From: Massariosphaeria phaeospora | Lineage: Eukaryota; Ascomycota; Dothideomycetes; Pleosporales | Direction: 5' to 3' | Assembly (NCBI GenBank): GCA_011032825.1 | Contig: JAADJZ010000031.1 | Location: 372,001 to 436,000, forward strand | Length of the DNA stretch: 64,000 bases | In this document: in pieces, positions 20,479 to 29,720 of the stretch | How the letters are laid out: the number at the start of each line of letters is the position of its first letter | Position numbering within the stretch: position 1 is the stretch's first letter | Program-made: the position numbers and the translations under genes | The notes under the pieces: model-generated | Told to the model about the DNA's origin: nothing | Databases searched by the model: none | The model's input: the letters and a program-made list of their open reading frames with translations, nothing else

Positions 20479-20892
20479 ATGTCATCTTCAAATGCTCAAG
20501 CACAGCATTCCATCCATGAAGCGGGCGACAAAGCGAACGTCATTCTTCAAAAACACAACGACGTCGTACAAACGGCACTGGGTTTCCTTTCCAGCGACCT
20601 AAAACGGTATCATCAAGTCCGCAGCCAAGAAACTCGCTGATCGATCGACCAACAAATCGGCCATCTCCACAATCTTCTTCGTTTGTTCCAGCAGGCATGG
20701 GGATGCACGTTGACGCAAGACCTGGACATTATTGCACGCCACCCGCAACCGGGTCCTAATACAGCAACAAATCTCGACAACGCACTGAGTACCCTCGGTT
20801 TGCGTACCCACATCGTCGCAGGAAGGAAAAGGTATGCGGATTACGAGACCCGCCTCAAAAAGATGGAAGAAGCCGTTAACGAAGCAGCCTAG
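20479..20892 (+). pseudogene. Small helical orphan gene broken by an in-frame TGA
   Basis: The frame opens with MSSSNAQAQHSIHEAG, meets TGA at 20638-20640 after 53 codons, then stays open in the same frame for 83 more codons to TAG at 20892, ending LKKMEEAVNEAA. Both halves look like one protein of about 137 residues: helical, soluble, like its neighbours. The simplest reading is a recent nonsense change, since one transition would restore a sense codon. Alternatives are stop readthrough or removal of an in-frame 75-bp intron (20617-20691), whose gtccgc donor is poor. The preferred call is a pseudogene or strain-specific null allele; transcripts would decide. Confidence 0.5.
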
Positions 20893-21690
20893 GAGCTGAC
20901 ATCCACGACTTTACGGATGGGTATATACTAGAGGGGTTGGCCATGTTGGAGTGGCTAGATTCAGGAGCTTGTGGTTTATATCGTCGCGCAGATCGTGGAG
21001 TTGGATTGTTACACGAAGCCCAAGCGCTATATGACTGAGCTTTCGCCTCCCAGCACACGCCTCCCGACACACGCCTCCCGACACACGCCTCATGGATCAG
21101 CATGAGGCTATCTCTCAATACAGCAACAGAGCAGTAGAATTCTGTCTTCTTGTCTTTACTGTATTCCAAACCTCCACTTTCTATCACAACTACGCGACTC
21201 TCGTGAAAAATATCTAGCTTCCCTTCGCTATCAGACTGGGCCTCTCGTATGCCCGTGCACTAGTTGCGGCTCGTGGTTGACTGACTTTGACAGCAGAGAT
21301 AACGTACACGATACCTCTGCGCAGTGAAGCGCAGCACTGAGTATGAGTCTTCTTGGTACGCCAGTGGTGGTCTAAAAGGGGAAATGACACCACGAGCTTC
21401 TAGTGGATTCGAAATTAACTCATGAGACCAATGATATACTAGTACATCTCGGAGACTCATTTATACGTGGCACGTCATGCCGATGCAATGGCTCCATTGC
21501 CATTTTGATTGGTCTATGGAGGCTTAGGAAAAGGTTAGGTACCTTCCGGCTCGTACGTTTTTCCCCACCACAAGCAACAGAGCCAAGGGAGCTATATCTG
21601 CCGTTCTATCGGTTCCGATAGTCAGTCGCCTAGGTGGGCTAAATGGGTAGTCCCGCGCTATGAAGCTTTACGAGGAGTCAGAGCAAAGCG
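20893..21690. other. Intergenic region, 0.8 kb
   Basis: No supported gene. It contains the 14-bp tandem repeat at 21054-21090 and otherwise unremarkable sequence leading to the promoter of the next gene. Confidence 0.4.
21054..21090. repeat. 14-bp tandem repeat, about 2.6 units
   Basis: The unit cacacgcctcccga occurs at 21054-21067 and 21068-21081, then partially at 21082-21090, in non-coding sequence. Confidence 0.75.
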
Positions 21691-21700
21691 ATATTTAAAG
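21691..21700 (+). promoter_or_regulatory. TATA-like box
   Basis: atatttaaag, about 180 bp upstream of the ATG at 21880 and followed by a pyrimidine-rich leader; a plausible core promoter. Confidence 0.4.
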
Positions 21701-21879
21701 GCGACCGCATCTCAAGCTCCTGTTCTTCCACGTACACACTACGCTCCACACATCTACTCTCAGGCTCATTGCGAAAACCATCTCACTTGCAGTCTGCTTT
21801 GCATACCCGCATTCATAAAGCCTTCTGAACCTTCCTCCATCAAAACCCGACAAGGTCCACGGTCTTGCGAACATCAGCG

Positions 21880-22314
21880 ATGTCTTCCAGCAACTCCATG
21901 CCACCCGAGAAGTCAGAGGAAGTTCGCCAGAATCTCAACACCCTCAAGGAGATATTCTCTGCCAGATTGGTCAAGATCCACACGGCCATGGACAAGATAA
22001 ACGACTGCAAGGAGGAATACAAAACAACACAAGACGTTGGAACAAAGGATAGATTGAGGACGACTATCGCCGAACTGGACCAGAAGCTCGTGAAATGCTA
22101 CGAGGGCGTGGATGCCGAATTCCCTCAACTACGCGACGACGACTTCGTGGAGAAATATGTACCAGACAGCAATCACAATTCATTGCAAGACCAGAAAGAC
22201 TCCACGGACCGTGTCCGAACAACTTTGACATCCACGATCGACTTATTGATGGCTCAGAGGAAGTTCGAGGCTCATGAAGAAGCAGAGGCTGCTGCGAAGA
22301 GCAACACAGGCTAG
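21880..22314 (+). CDS. 144-aa helical orphan protein
   Basis: Single exon starting MSSSNSMPPEKSEE (first ATG after the leader). The protein is charged and helix-rich (about 12-75 and 105-140), with ELDQKLVKCYEGVDAEF near the middle that resembles the LDGKLDLIE-DEAVTDMF stretch of the broken gene at 24033, suggesting distant relationship. It ends in an Ala/Glu-rich helix. No signal peptide or membrane segment. Function unknown; part of the cluster of short helical orphans. Confidence 0.62.
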   Translation: MSSSNSMPPEKSEEVRQNLNTLKEIFSARLVKIHTAMDKINDCKEEYKTTQDVGTKDRLRTTIAELDQKLVKCYEGVDAEFPQLRDDDFVEKYVPDSNHNSLQDQKDSTDRVRTTLTSTIDLLMAQRKFEAHEEAEAAAKSNTG

Positions 22315-22816
22315 GCCTACCGGCCAGGTCTGTGTCTCGAACGACTGCTCATATCGGGAGTCTTTCCAGAGACTTATTTCAGGGGATATGAAGTTTGGGA
22401 TTTGTTTCCATATCTTACCACTGAGTTTTAGGGTTGTTTTTCATTAACACTGTCTTTACTGCTACCTGTATATCTTTACTATTCTCCCCATTTCATCACG
22501 GCTATCCACATGCCTGTATGACTTTCTCTATATCATAACGGCTATTCATATGCCTGTATTTACACTCTGTATTCCTTTAATACTACATATATTGGATTCG
22601 ATCAATTTACAATTCGATGCGTCATATAATGAGTCTACAGTAAAGCGATGAGTAGGCGATTTATGACTGGGGCGTCTTATTAAGTACGTAAATTTCTTTG
22701 CATTCCTTTACTCCTTCACATCCCTAGCCTACAAAACATCATTACAAGTTCCCCGAACAATCAAGTCCACCATCAAGACGCTTGTGCCGAATCACCGTCG
22801 AATCTCATTATCTGCA
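22315..22816. other. Intergenic region, 0.5 kb
   Basis: T-rich, with two near-identical stretches around 22495-22520 and 22532-22557 (tcacggctatccacatgcctgta and taacggctattcatatgcctgta), an imperfect short duplication. No gene seen. Confidence 0.5.
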
Positions 22817-23398
22817 ATGCAAGAGCCAAATCAACGGGATATGGACCCTACCTCAGACCCACAGATCAAAAAGTTACAATCAATCGCCGAGCTTACGAAG
22901 AAGCACATTGCCCACGTCAAGACTTATTCGCGAGACCTCTCAACGATTCTTCCGGATCTCCGAGAAGCAAAAGCAGCGAATCCAATACAGCAAAACTATC
23001 TGATCAACGGCATGAAAACGGATATGGAGGACATGCGGCGGCAAACCATGATATTTCGCGACTCCCATATCGACATCCTAGAGAAAGACATCGATGCGCT
23101 GATTCGGGAGGATTACAGAGTCAAGAGTGACCACGAATCGAAAGCCAGACAGATAGTGAGAGAGCTTAGGGAATCCTTCGAGAAGGAGGAGGCTAGAGAA
23201 GACAGGTACATCAATACGGTCCGGACCAATGGTGTATCACAAAATCTTGGACACTTCTTCGAGGAAGCAGAATCTATGCGGCAGCGAATACGCCGGGATT
23301 TGGATCATGATCTAGAGGGCAGGAATGGACTAGAGAACACGAATGAACCGGAAGACAAACTCGAAGCAAAGGGCAAGAAACAAGTTCGGTTTGCGTAG
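22817..23398 (+). CDS. 193-aa charged helical orphan protein
   Basis: Single exon; the start was placed at MQEPNQRDMDP, the first ATG of the frame. Nearly the whole protein is charged and helix-forming (KKLQSIAELTKKHIAHVK; ILEKDIDALIREDYRVKSDH; ARQIVRELRESFEKEEARED), with a short basic C-terminus GKKQVRFA. No enzyme motif, signal peptide or membrane segment. It is likely a soluble elongated coiled-coil protein of unknown function, in the same orientation as the genes on either side. Confidence 0.62.
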   Translation: MQEPNQRDMDPTSDPQIKKLQSIAELTKKHIAHVKTYSRDLSTILPDLREAKAANPIQQNYLINGMKTDMEDMRRQTMIFRDSHIDILEKDIDALIREDYRVKSDHESKARQIVRELRESFEKEEAREDRYINTVRTNGVSQNLGHFFEEAESMRQRIRRDLDHDLEGRNGLENTNEPEDKLEAKGKKQVRFA

Positions 23399-23840
23399 AG
23401 TGGGGGAGTCAAGTTCTGATTGTACTGGCTGTTCGTCAAGCTCGGAATCGTATTTGAGAGAAAGTGGAACTCACCGATCTCACGAATCTGAGGGGTTTGA
23501 TCTCTGTATGTGAGGTAGAGCTTCTTTTAGCTGCTGCCGGGGCTGGAAACCAGTTGGCTTTACGTGTTGTACATCGTACGGTTGTTTTTCATAACTTTTT
23601 CCTATTCTCTCGTCATGCACTCTGTTTTTGTTCTACACTATTGCTTCGTACGCGCTATTATCCTTGTCGTTAAAACTGTATTTTTGTGATGTATCAGTCA
23701 TTGCGCTTCTCTGAGTCAACTCACTCCCTCGTCGTAGACTCTTCACATGTACTGACTCTTTTCGCAGTCATAAAACTCGTGCTTAATGCGACTCTTCCCA
23801 AAATGACTTAATACACAACAATGTGTGAGTCCGCAATACC

Positions 23841-23848
23841 TATATAAA
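23841..23848 (+). promoter_or_regulatory. TATA-like box
   Basis: tatataaa, about 190 bp upstream of the start at 24033; strong match to a TATA box. Confidence 0.5.
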
Positions 23849-24032
23849 TCTTCTTTTGCATACGGACTTCGTTCTTCTTTCACAACGCTTCCAATCAACC
23901 TTCTCGAACCTCGAACCTCGAACATACTTGATACATCTATCGCGATCTTGATATCAACTATCTGCATATTCCTTCACTATTGCAGTTTTTGCACAACCAA
24001 GTCGAATCGTCGAGCACTCGTCACTGCCAAAT

Positions 24033-24449
24033 ATGTCGACTCCTACTGCCGATACCAGACATCCCCTGACGAAGGAACACGTTCGCAACAGTAACAAACG
24101 GCTAGAAGATCTCTGCTTTCAGGCTGCTGACCGGATAGGCTTGACGCTTGGAAAGCTGGATACTCGCATCAAACGTCTCCAATCCATGGAGGACAAAGAA
24201 GAGGCCGGCGAGGAGTGGGCCACTTTATCGGGCAAACCACTTGGCTTGGACGGTAAACTGGACTTGATTGAATAAGACGAGGCAGTAACAGATATGTTTA
24301 TGCTGGGATATGAGGAACGAGTCGCTGCTCTAAACGATCCAGAACTGGACACGAGAACCAGGAGCAACAAAGAATATTTCGCGTACCTACGAAATAAATG
24401 TAAAAAGGCAGAGGAAAGGGTCAAAAAGGAAGAGCCAGAGGCGTCGTGA
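24033..24449 (+). pseudogene. Helical orphan gene interrupted by an in-frame TAA
   Basis: The frame starts MSTPTADTRHPL, hits TAA at 24273-24275 after 80 codons, then continues in the same frame for 57 codons to TGA at 24447-24449 (ending KKAEERVKKEEPEAS). The halves together give a 138-residue helical protein like the gene at 21880, and the stop falls inside the stretch they share. A CAA-to-TAA transition would explain it. An alternative is an in-frame 39-bp intron (24253-24291, gtaaac...acag) that would remove the stop, but it is shorter than any other intron here (shortest 47 bp). I favour a nonsense-inactivated copy, with moderate doubt. Confidence 0.5.
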
Positions 24450-25040
24450 CTGGGGGAGGCTCCCGCTCATCTTCAGGTATTCTTTTAACTGGTTATTTAG
24501 AACTGGATATCGGCAGATGTATATGCGAGGACCAGTTGATGCGGTTGCACTCAGGTTTCTCGACTGTCCCACATAGGTTGTTCGATCTGCGCGTCGACAA
24601 TTCTGGGCGTTATTCTTGATGTCTCTTTCCATATCTATCCGGTATGTCTTTCTTTTGATTGTCTTGCTTTCCCATGTCTCTTCTTTGGGTGCTACCTGTT
24701 TAAGTCAGAAGTCTTATCGATCCTTTCCGCTTTCCCTACACATTGTCGCAATATCGGTTGGCTGAGACAAACAACCTCACCATGCCCTCACCCTCCTGAG
24801 GTGCCACGCTTTCATTTATTCCGCTAACTAGCACAGTGAATAAACGCTAGTGAAGCGCATCGTCACTGCTCCGAAACAAACTTCAACTATTCATCGTGCT
24901 TGATGGAAAGTTCGTTCTTTGTCCTGCAGCTTAGGGTCAGCTTTCCGTTTGCATTGTGAACAAGAAACCACCAAATATAAGCCCGACGTGTCTGCACAAC
25001 ACTACCAGACAATGAAACGCCACCTCCATTTCCGCGCCCC
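24450..25040. other. Intergenic region, 0.6 kb
   Basis: No supported gene. It ends in the promoter and C/A-rich leader of the gene at 25127. Confidence 0.4.
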
Positions 25041-25048
25041 ATATATAT
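25041..25048 (+). promoter_or_regulatory. TATA-like box
   Basis: catatatatcc about 80 bp upstream of the ATG at 25127, followed by a C/A-rich leader (cccccactaccc). Confidence 0.5.
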
Positions 25049-25126
25049 CCTGACACTTTACTTACCGGAGAGCCGCAAACCCCACACTACCCCCACTACC
25101 CATACCACCGCCACACAAACATAACA

Positions 25127-25828
25127 ATGTCAACCTACCCCCGCCCTACAGAAGACGATGCCATCTACCTAGCGCTCGAGTCTCTCAAGGTCGCCTCACT
25201 CTCATCTGATCGGTACATGAACTTCATTCCCGGGTATCTGGGCCTGCTATGGCAAGAAATGTGCCGCGCACGCTCCTCGCCTCCGACTTCCAATCGCAAA
25301 ACCCTCGGCGACAGGCTCTTTCGCGGTTTCAACAGGGCGGAGAGTCCATGCCAGTCGCTCGTAGCCAAGTCCAGCCCCGCGAGTGCATTCCAGTCCATCT
25401 GCTCAGAGATCGAGGCCCACATTGCGTGGCTCGCAAACGACCTCCGGGAGGTCGTCAAGATCTTCAGCGAGCTCAATTCGTACAGGATTCCCGCACCCAA
25501 CGACGGAAAATTCAACGATATCCATGCCCGCATGTACAATCTGCTCGAGCGAAACTCATGGGCTAGGATCCAGCGCTTCAACAACGATGCTGCGACGCGG
25601 TGGATTCTGAACGAGCCTGTCGAGGCCCTGTGCTCGGATCTTCAGTGTGGAAAAAAGGATGGATTTACTAAGGCGAAATTGAATGAGCTTCGGGGCTCTG
25701 CGAGGGCAGCCGAGCGCGCGGTTACGGGCGTGGCCTATATCCTTCGACTAGCGCGAGAAAAAGATAAGGCGAAGATTGAAGAGACGTCCACTGGTTTGGA
25801 TGCGGATGAGTATAGGATCCGCATCTAA
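25127..25828 (+). CDS. 233-aa helical orphan protein, paralogue of the 28200 gene
   Basis: Single exon, start context aacaATGTC. It is helical, with DDAIYLALESLKVA near the N-terminus and LLWQEM around 45. The C-terminal segment ARAAERAVTGVAYILRLARE (about 189-208) matches ALVAERAVTGLGSLFRVQGK in the minus-strand gene at 28200, showing that the two are divergent paralogues. No signal peptide, membrane segment or catalytic motif. Function unknown; probably cytosolic. Confidence 0.68.
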   Translation: MSTYPRPTEDDAIYLALESLKVASLSSDRYMNFIPGYLGLLWQEMCRARSSPPTSNRKTLGDRLFRGFNRAESPCQSLVAKSSPASAFQSICSEIEAHIAWLANDLREVVKIFSELNSYRIPAPNDGKFNDIHARMYNLLERNSWARIQRFNNDAATRWILNEPVEALCSDLQCGKKDGFTKAKLNELRGSARAAERAVTGVAYILRLAREKDKAKIEETSTGLDADEYRIRI

Positions 25829-26137
25829 CCTTAAATAGGCGGTTTAGTAGCCGTCTAGGTGATCTCGTTTTGATACCCAGGTCTGGTAAAGCGGAGTTTT
25901 TTGACCATTTAATAACCCCAGGCATACGGTCGCCTGGTTCCCGGGAAACCTCGATGCCTAGTCATGTTATAGCAGTCAGTATGATTTACAGTTCATTGAG
26001 CGACTTACAAAGCTCGTGCATTTTCTGTGTATTAGTGTATACAATTATTTGTTTTAGAAAACCAGAAGATTTGTATAACGTGATTTATAATCCTCCAGTA
26101 CAGCGACGATTTTTCGGTAGGCTCTATACATCTCGAC

Positions 26138-27053
26138 CTAGGGTTTAGTGAAAGTATTCATGGTCCCAGATACTTCTGACATCTCTTTAGGACGGCCTTT
26201 TCGGTTATCTGCTTCCATGAGACGGTCGGCCAGCCAGCTGAAAGCTCTGTGAATATTCATCTCGGGATTTGCTCCCATCTCAAACATAGTCTACCAACAA
26301 GAGATTAGCAACCAACATCGCCCTGAAGCTCTGCGAAATCACACTGACCCAGGGATGACCATTTAGCGCAGCGGATGTATCTCCGAATCCTTGCTTAATC
26401 TCCTCTATACTCATGGCTTGCTACATGAGTGTGTTAGCAGTAGGCCATCTTTTTGTAGCGTTCAGTCCACGTACCTCAAGATCCTGCTTGTTAATCAACA
26501 TAAGTACTGGAATACCGCTCTTCATCCCATATTTCTCTTCACTATTCGCAGTACGTGCAAACCGATATAATAGTTCCTCTCTGCTTTCAACGAGGCGATC
26601 TCGATCACTCGCATCCACCACCCAAACAATAGCATCCCCCGCTCCGATTAGGCCCCGCTCACAGGCCTTATAATTCCGAGGAGCTGACCCGCCAGCATCA
26701 ACGGTAAGGAAAACGATATCACTGGGATACGTGACAACCTCTACTGGAAAATGTTGCAAAGGGTTCCGAATCGCAACGTCCTGTCCTGCGTGCGTCTGGT
26801 CGAGGGATATGTGATTGCGCAGGATTGTGCTCTTGCCTGCCGCATCGAGGCCACTAAGTACGATTGTTGTGTGGTGCAATCCATCGAAGAGATGTGCGAA
26901 AGGTGTAAGTGGCGGGAATTGTGGGCTGGAGAGGCCGAGCGTGGAGAGAGCCGTGGAGAACCAGGTCTTGGGTTTCTGGGGTGGCTGATTAAGGGCGGGG
27001 GCTCGCAAGGTGGCATCGAGCCAGTCGACCGACTTTGGCCCTTGATTCATCAT
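26138..27053 (-). CDS. Divergent Arf-like small GTPase
   Basis: Three exons: 26475-27053, 26349-26420 and 26138-26290, introns 54 and 58 bp, 267 aa. Arf-family signatures: P-loop GLDAAGKST (68-76), DAGGS (119-123) where Arf has DVGGQ, and NKQDL (188-192). The C-terminal exons continue the Arf fold (AMSIEEIKQGFG... AFSWLADRLMEAD). Oddities: a 55-residue N-terminal extension, no Gly at position 2 for myristoylation, Ser in place of the catalytic switch II Gln, and no classical PTxGF switch I. It should bind guanine nucleotide, but normal GTP hydrolysis and Arf-style membrane anchoring are doubtful. It could be an Arl/SAR-like relative of unknown trafficking role. It sits among the helical orphan genes. 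Confidence 0.8.
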
Positions 27054-27390
27054 GCAGAGTGCTAATTATCTAAGTAGTACTTTCGCTTCGGTGTCGTGTT
27101 GTTGGTTGTCAGCACAGCTCCTGAAGTCGCATCTGGAGATGGTAGCCTAGAAGCCAGAAGCTAAGCCTAATATCACTAGTGGAAATGACTAAGGAAGAAG
27201 GTTACTCCAGTGTTCGATAATCAGTTAGTAACCTGCTGGCGGGCATTTGCGCCTACACTAGTGAGCTTTAGGGGCTGCATCAAAATCGCGTTTATTAGAG
27301 TAGATTAATACGTGCAGTAATGGATTCCAAGGTTCTTTAGCGACGGCGACTCTTCAACCGTTACCGTACCTAGTGTTACACCACACTACT
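27054..27390. other. Intergenic region upstream of the GTPase gene
   Basis: 337 bp between the Arf-like start and the stop of the 27391 gene, both on the minus strand. No gene or clear TATA box seen. Confidence 0.35.
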
Positions 27391-27825
27391 TTACACATCC
27401 AAAAGCTCCCTCAACGCATATCCCAGTTCCCTCAAACGCATCTCCAACGCCCGGTGCGACTGAATAACTCCCAGGAGTGCGTCCAACGCCCTCTGCCGGT
27501 CCTGCTCTTGCACTTCCCGACCTATATTTACTTCGATCAGCAGCATCGGGTCGATGGCTATTATCCAGCCATAGCTTTGTTCCCAATCATAGAAAGCCCA
27601 ATCTATTGTTCCCAAGACTGTTAACGCCTGAATGTATTGCGCTTGCTGTTCGACGGAGTTGAGAGGCGCTGCTTTAGCGGCCGCCATGTGCGCTTCCATT
27701 CGGGGTAGCTTTATTCCAGCGGAAACGTCAAGAGCCGCGAGGGTTTGGAGCGCCTCCACAACGACTGTGATTACTGGAGAGGTCATAGAGAGGATGGTGT
27801 CTTGCTGGTCTCGTCGAGAACACAT
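27391..27825 (-). CDS. 144-aa helical orphan protein
   Basis: Single exon on the minus strand. Mostly helical with alternating hydrophobic and charged residues; the C-terminal third (REVQEQDRQRALDALLGVIQ, ALEMRLRELGYALRELL) is amphipathic. A moderately hydrophobic middle (WAFYDWEQSYGWIIAIDPML) is not long or greasy enough for a confident membrane helix. A tatata element about 120 bp upstream supports this start. Function unknown. Confidence 0.58.
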   Translation of the reverse strand: MCSRRDQQDTILSMTSPVITVVVEALQTLAALDVSAGIKLPRMEAHMAAAKAAPLNSVEQQAQYIQALTVLGTIDWAFYDWEQSYGWIIAIDPMLLIEVNIGREVQEQDRQRALDALLGVIQSHRALEMRLRELGYALRELLDV

Positions 27826-28199
27826 GATGGCGAGGCTGGAGGGGTTTGGTAGTGGTATGAGTCGATAATGTGCACGAGTGAGTAAGCTTTAAGTGTGTCA
27901 GTGATGTGCAGTAATGGGTCGGTAGTCAAGGCAAAGACGGTAGGTTATATAGATTGTTTCGGTGACTGTGGGTTCTGAATTGACATCCGATATTCAGCAT
28001 GTGCAGGTACCCATTGTGTTGAATCGGACCTTCAACTTGTGATTATTGCCCCATGTTGAAGGGGTAACATTCCTTCTTCTGCTAATACACAAGGCCCACC
28101 GAGACTACTGTTGAGTAGACCTCCCAACAAACCCACTCACTCGTGATGACTTCCTAATAGCAATCATATGAGGTTCACCGAGTCCAACCAGGCTAAGAG
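27826..28199. other. Intergenic region
   Basis: Carries the promoter of the 27391 gene, including a ctatataac box at 27944-27952 (minus strand), and the 3' flank of the 28200 gene. No further gene seen. Confidence 0.4.
27944..27952 (-). promoter_or_regulatory. TATA-like box
   Basis: ctatataac on the minus strand, about 120 bp upstream of the start codon at 27825. Confidence 0.45.
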
Positions 28200-29039
28200 C
28201 TACGATGGAACCTTGAACTGATACCAGTCCAGCCCCCTGCCGTCGTATACATTGTGGCAGAAGTCACCCTTGCCCTGAACGCGGAAGAGAGATCCAAGCC
28301 CTGTGACTGCTCGTTCTGCTACCAATGCCTCCTCTATAGATAATGCAAGCTGTTTAGGTGTAGATCCATATGCCCCAAGATACTGCTTGAATTCTGGCCA
28401 GTCGCGAAAGTTGTAGATATCGTTCATCATACTGTCGATAAGGCTCGAGAACCTTTTGTGAATACCCCTAAGTACACCCAGCTCGGGTTCCTGAAACCAA
28501 TAGCGCCATTTGGTCTTAGAAGCCGTCTCGAACTCGCGGACTAGTGTATCGAGGTTATTGCGTACGCACAGAACACGGGTGTCGATCTTGTCCCGTAGGC
28601 TTTCCAGTCTACTCTCTGGTAGTGAACCTGCTAGAGGTGTGGGACATTGGGACTCCTCGTTCATTGAGCGCTCTGACACCTGGGTCTCGACAACAGACTC
28701 TGATGTTGAAGCGGAAGGTTTGCCTGCATGAGGATCAGGCATGGATTCTTCCCCATCTGACGTGGTGGTCAAGGAGCTGGTATGCATCTCTTCTTGGCGC
28801 TTCAGTTTCTTGTCAGCCGACATCGGGAACAGCTTGCCCAAGCCGCGTAAGATTTCTTTGAAAAGAATCTGTGGTCCATAATGTAACTTTGAAGTGCGAG
28901 TTGAGGCTTTGTCCATTTGGTCGCGGAGTGTTATGAGCCGTCCGGTCATCGGGCTGAAGTGAGTGGACTTCCGCGAGCTGGATTCTAGCGACTTGATCCG
29001 ATCGTATATGTCGCTTTTGATGTTTGTGGTGGACGACAT
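28200..29039 (-). CDS. 279-aa helical orphan protein, paralogue of the 25127 gene
   Basis: Single exon, minus strand, start at MSSTTNIKSDIYDRIK. The open frame extends upstream to 29318, but the upstream part contains the putative TATA element and no good start. The protein has an N-terminal helical part, a Ser/Thr-rich acidic middle (about 95-145), and a helical C-terminal half with ALVAERAVTGLGSLFRVQGK, shared with the gene at 25127. No signal peptide or membrane helix. Function unknown; the shared block marks a small local family with an inserted low-complexity linker in this member. Confidence 0.65.
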   Translation of the reverse strand: MSSTTNIKSDIYDRIKSLESSSRKSTHFSPMTGRLITLRDQMDKASTRTSKLHYGPQILFKEILRGLGKLFPMSADKKLKRQEEMHTSSLTTTSDGEESMPDPHAGKPSASTSESVVETQVSERSMNEESQCPTPLAGSLPESRLESLRDKIDTRVLCVRNNLDTLVREFETASKTKWRYWFQEPELGVLRGIHKRFSSLIDSMMNDIYNFRDWPEFKQYLGAYGSTPKQLALSIEEALVAERAVTGLGSLFRVQGKGDFCHNVYDGRGLDWYQFKVPS

Positions 29040-29678
29040 GCTCAGTGTGAAAGTAGAAAGTTGATGATGAGGCTCCTGGCCGGTCGACTTTGCGGGGTTG
29101 TAAAGAGTAGAGTGAAACTTAGTTGCTGAATGTGTGTGTGTAGGGACTCCTGGCTGGTATATATGATAGCTTGAGCAGTAAATTCTGATTGATTGCTTAG
29201 AGTGATGAGAATCGGGGAATTGCAGGTTACTACGAGGAAGAACCTGGCCTTTATACTCTGCGCGAACCTGAGTGAGTCGTAGAGATTCGTGAGTCAAACA
29301 CGACAGAGACTTGCGCATGACTGTTATGTGTGAATCAAGACCTTGGGCGCATCATTGACTCAAGTAAAAACAGAAAGATATCCCATCGAACCATCGGTCA
29401 TGGCCAGTTAAGCTCGAATAATGAAATCAACGAAGGGACCCTGAATGTGCTACTATTCGGCATAGCGCGTGGTACCTTCGAGAGCTTCTATACATCCTCC
29501 ACCACATAAATTTGTGCGACGGATATAATGCTGAGTCGGACTGAGCATGACGATAGGGTACTGAATCACTCAGTCGGTCGTGGTCGTAAATCATTGATGA
29601 GTGTCAAAAGCCGTGTGATTCACATCGGGTTAGCCGCCTTGGCACAAGACCCCCGAACCTCCGATCCAAACTTTTGAA
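29040..29678. promoter_or_regulatory. Divergent intergenic region with TATA-like elements
   Basis: Separates the 28200 gene (minus) from the mitochondrial L1 gene (plus). On the minus strand, tatcatatatacc (29155-29167) and gagtataaagg (29248-29259) lie about 120 and 210 bp upstream of the start at 29039 and are TATA candidates. Confidence 0.4.
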
Positions 29679-29720
29679 ATGGACGCGACCTGCGGCAACC
29701 ACCGCCCCAACGAGCAGACC

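Noticed and set aside
29040..29318. N-terminal extension of the 28200 protein
   Set aside because: It crosses TATA-like elements and a gt-repeat and is Ser/His/Thr-rich leader-like sequence; the start at 29039 is more credible.
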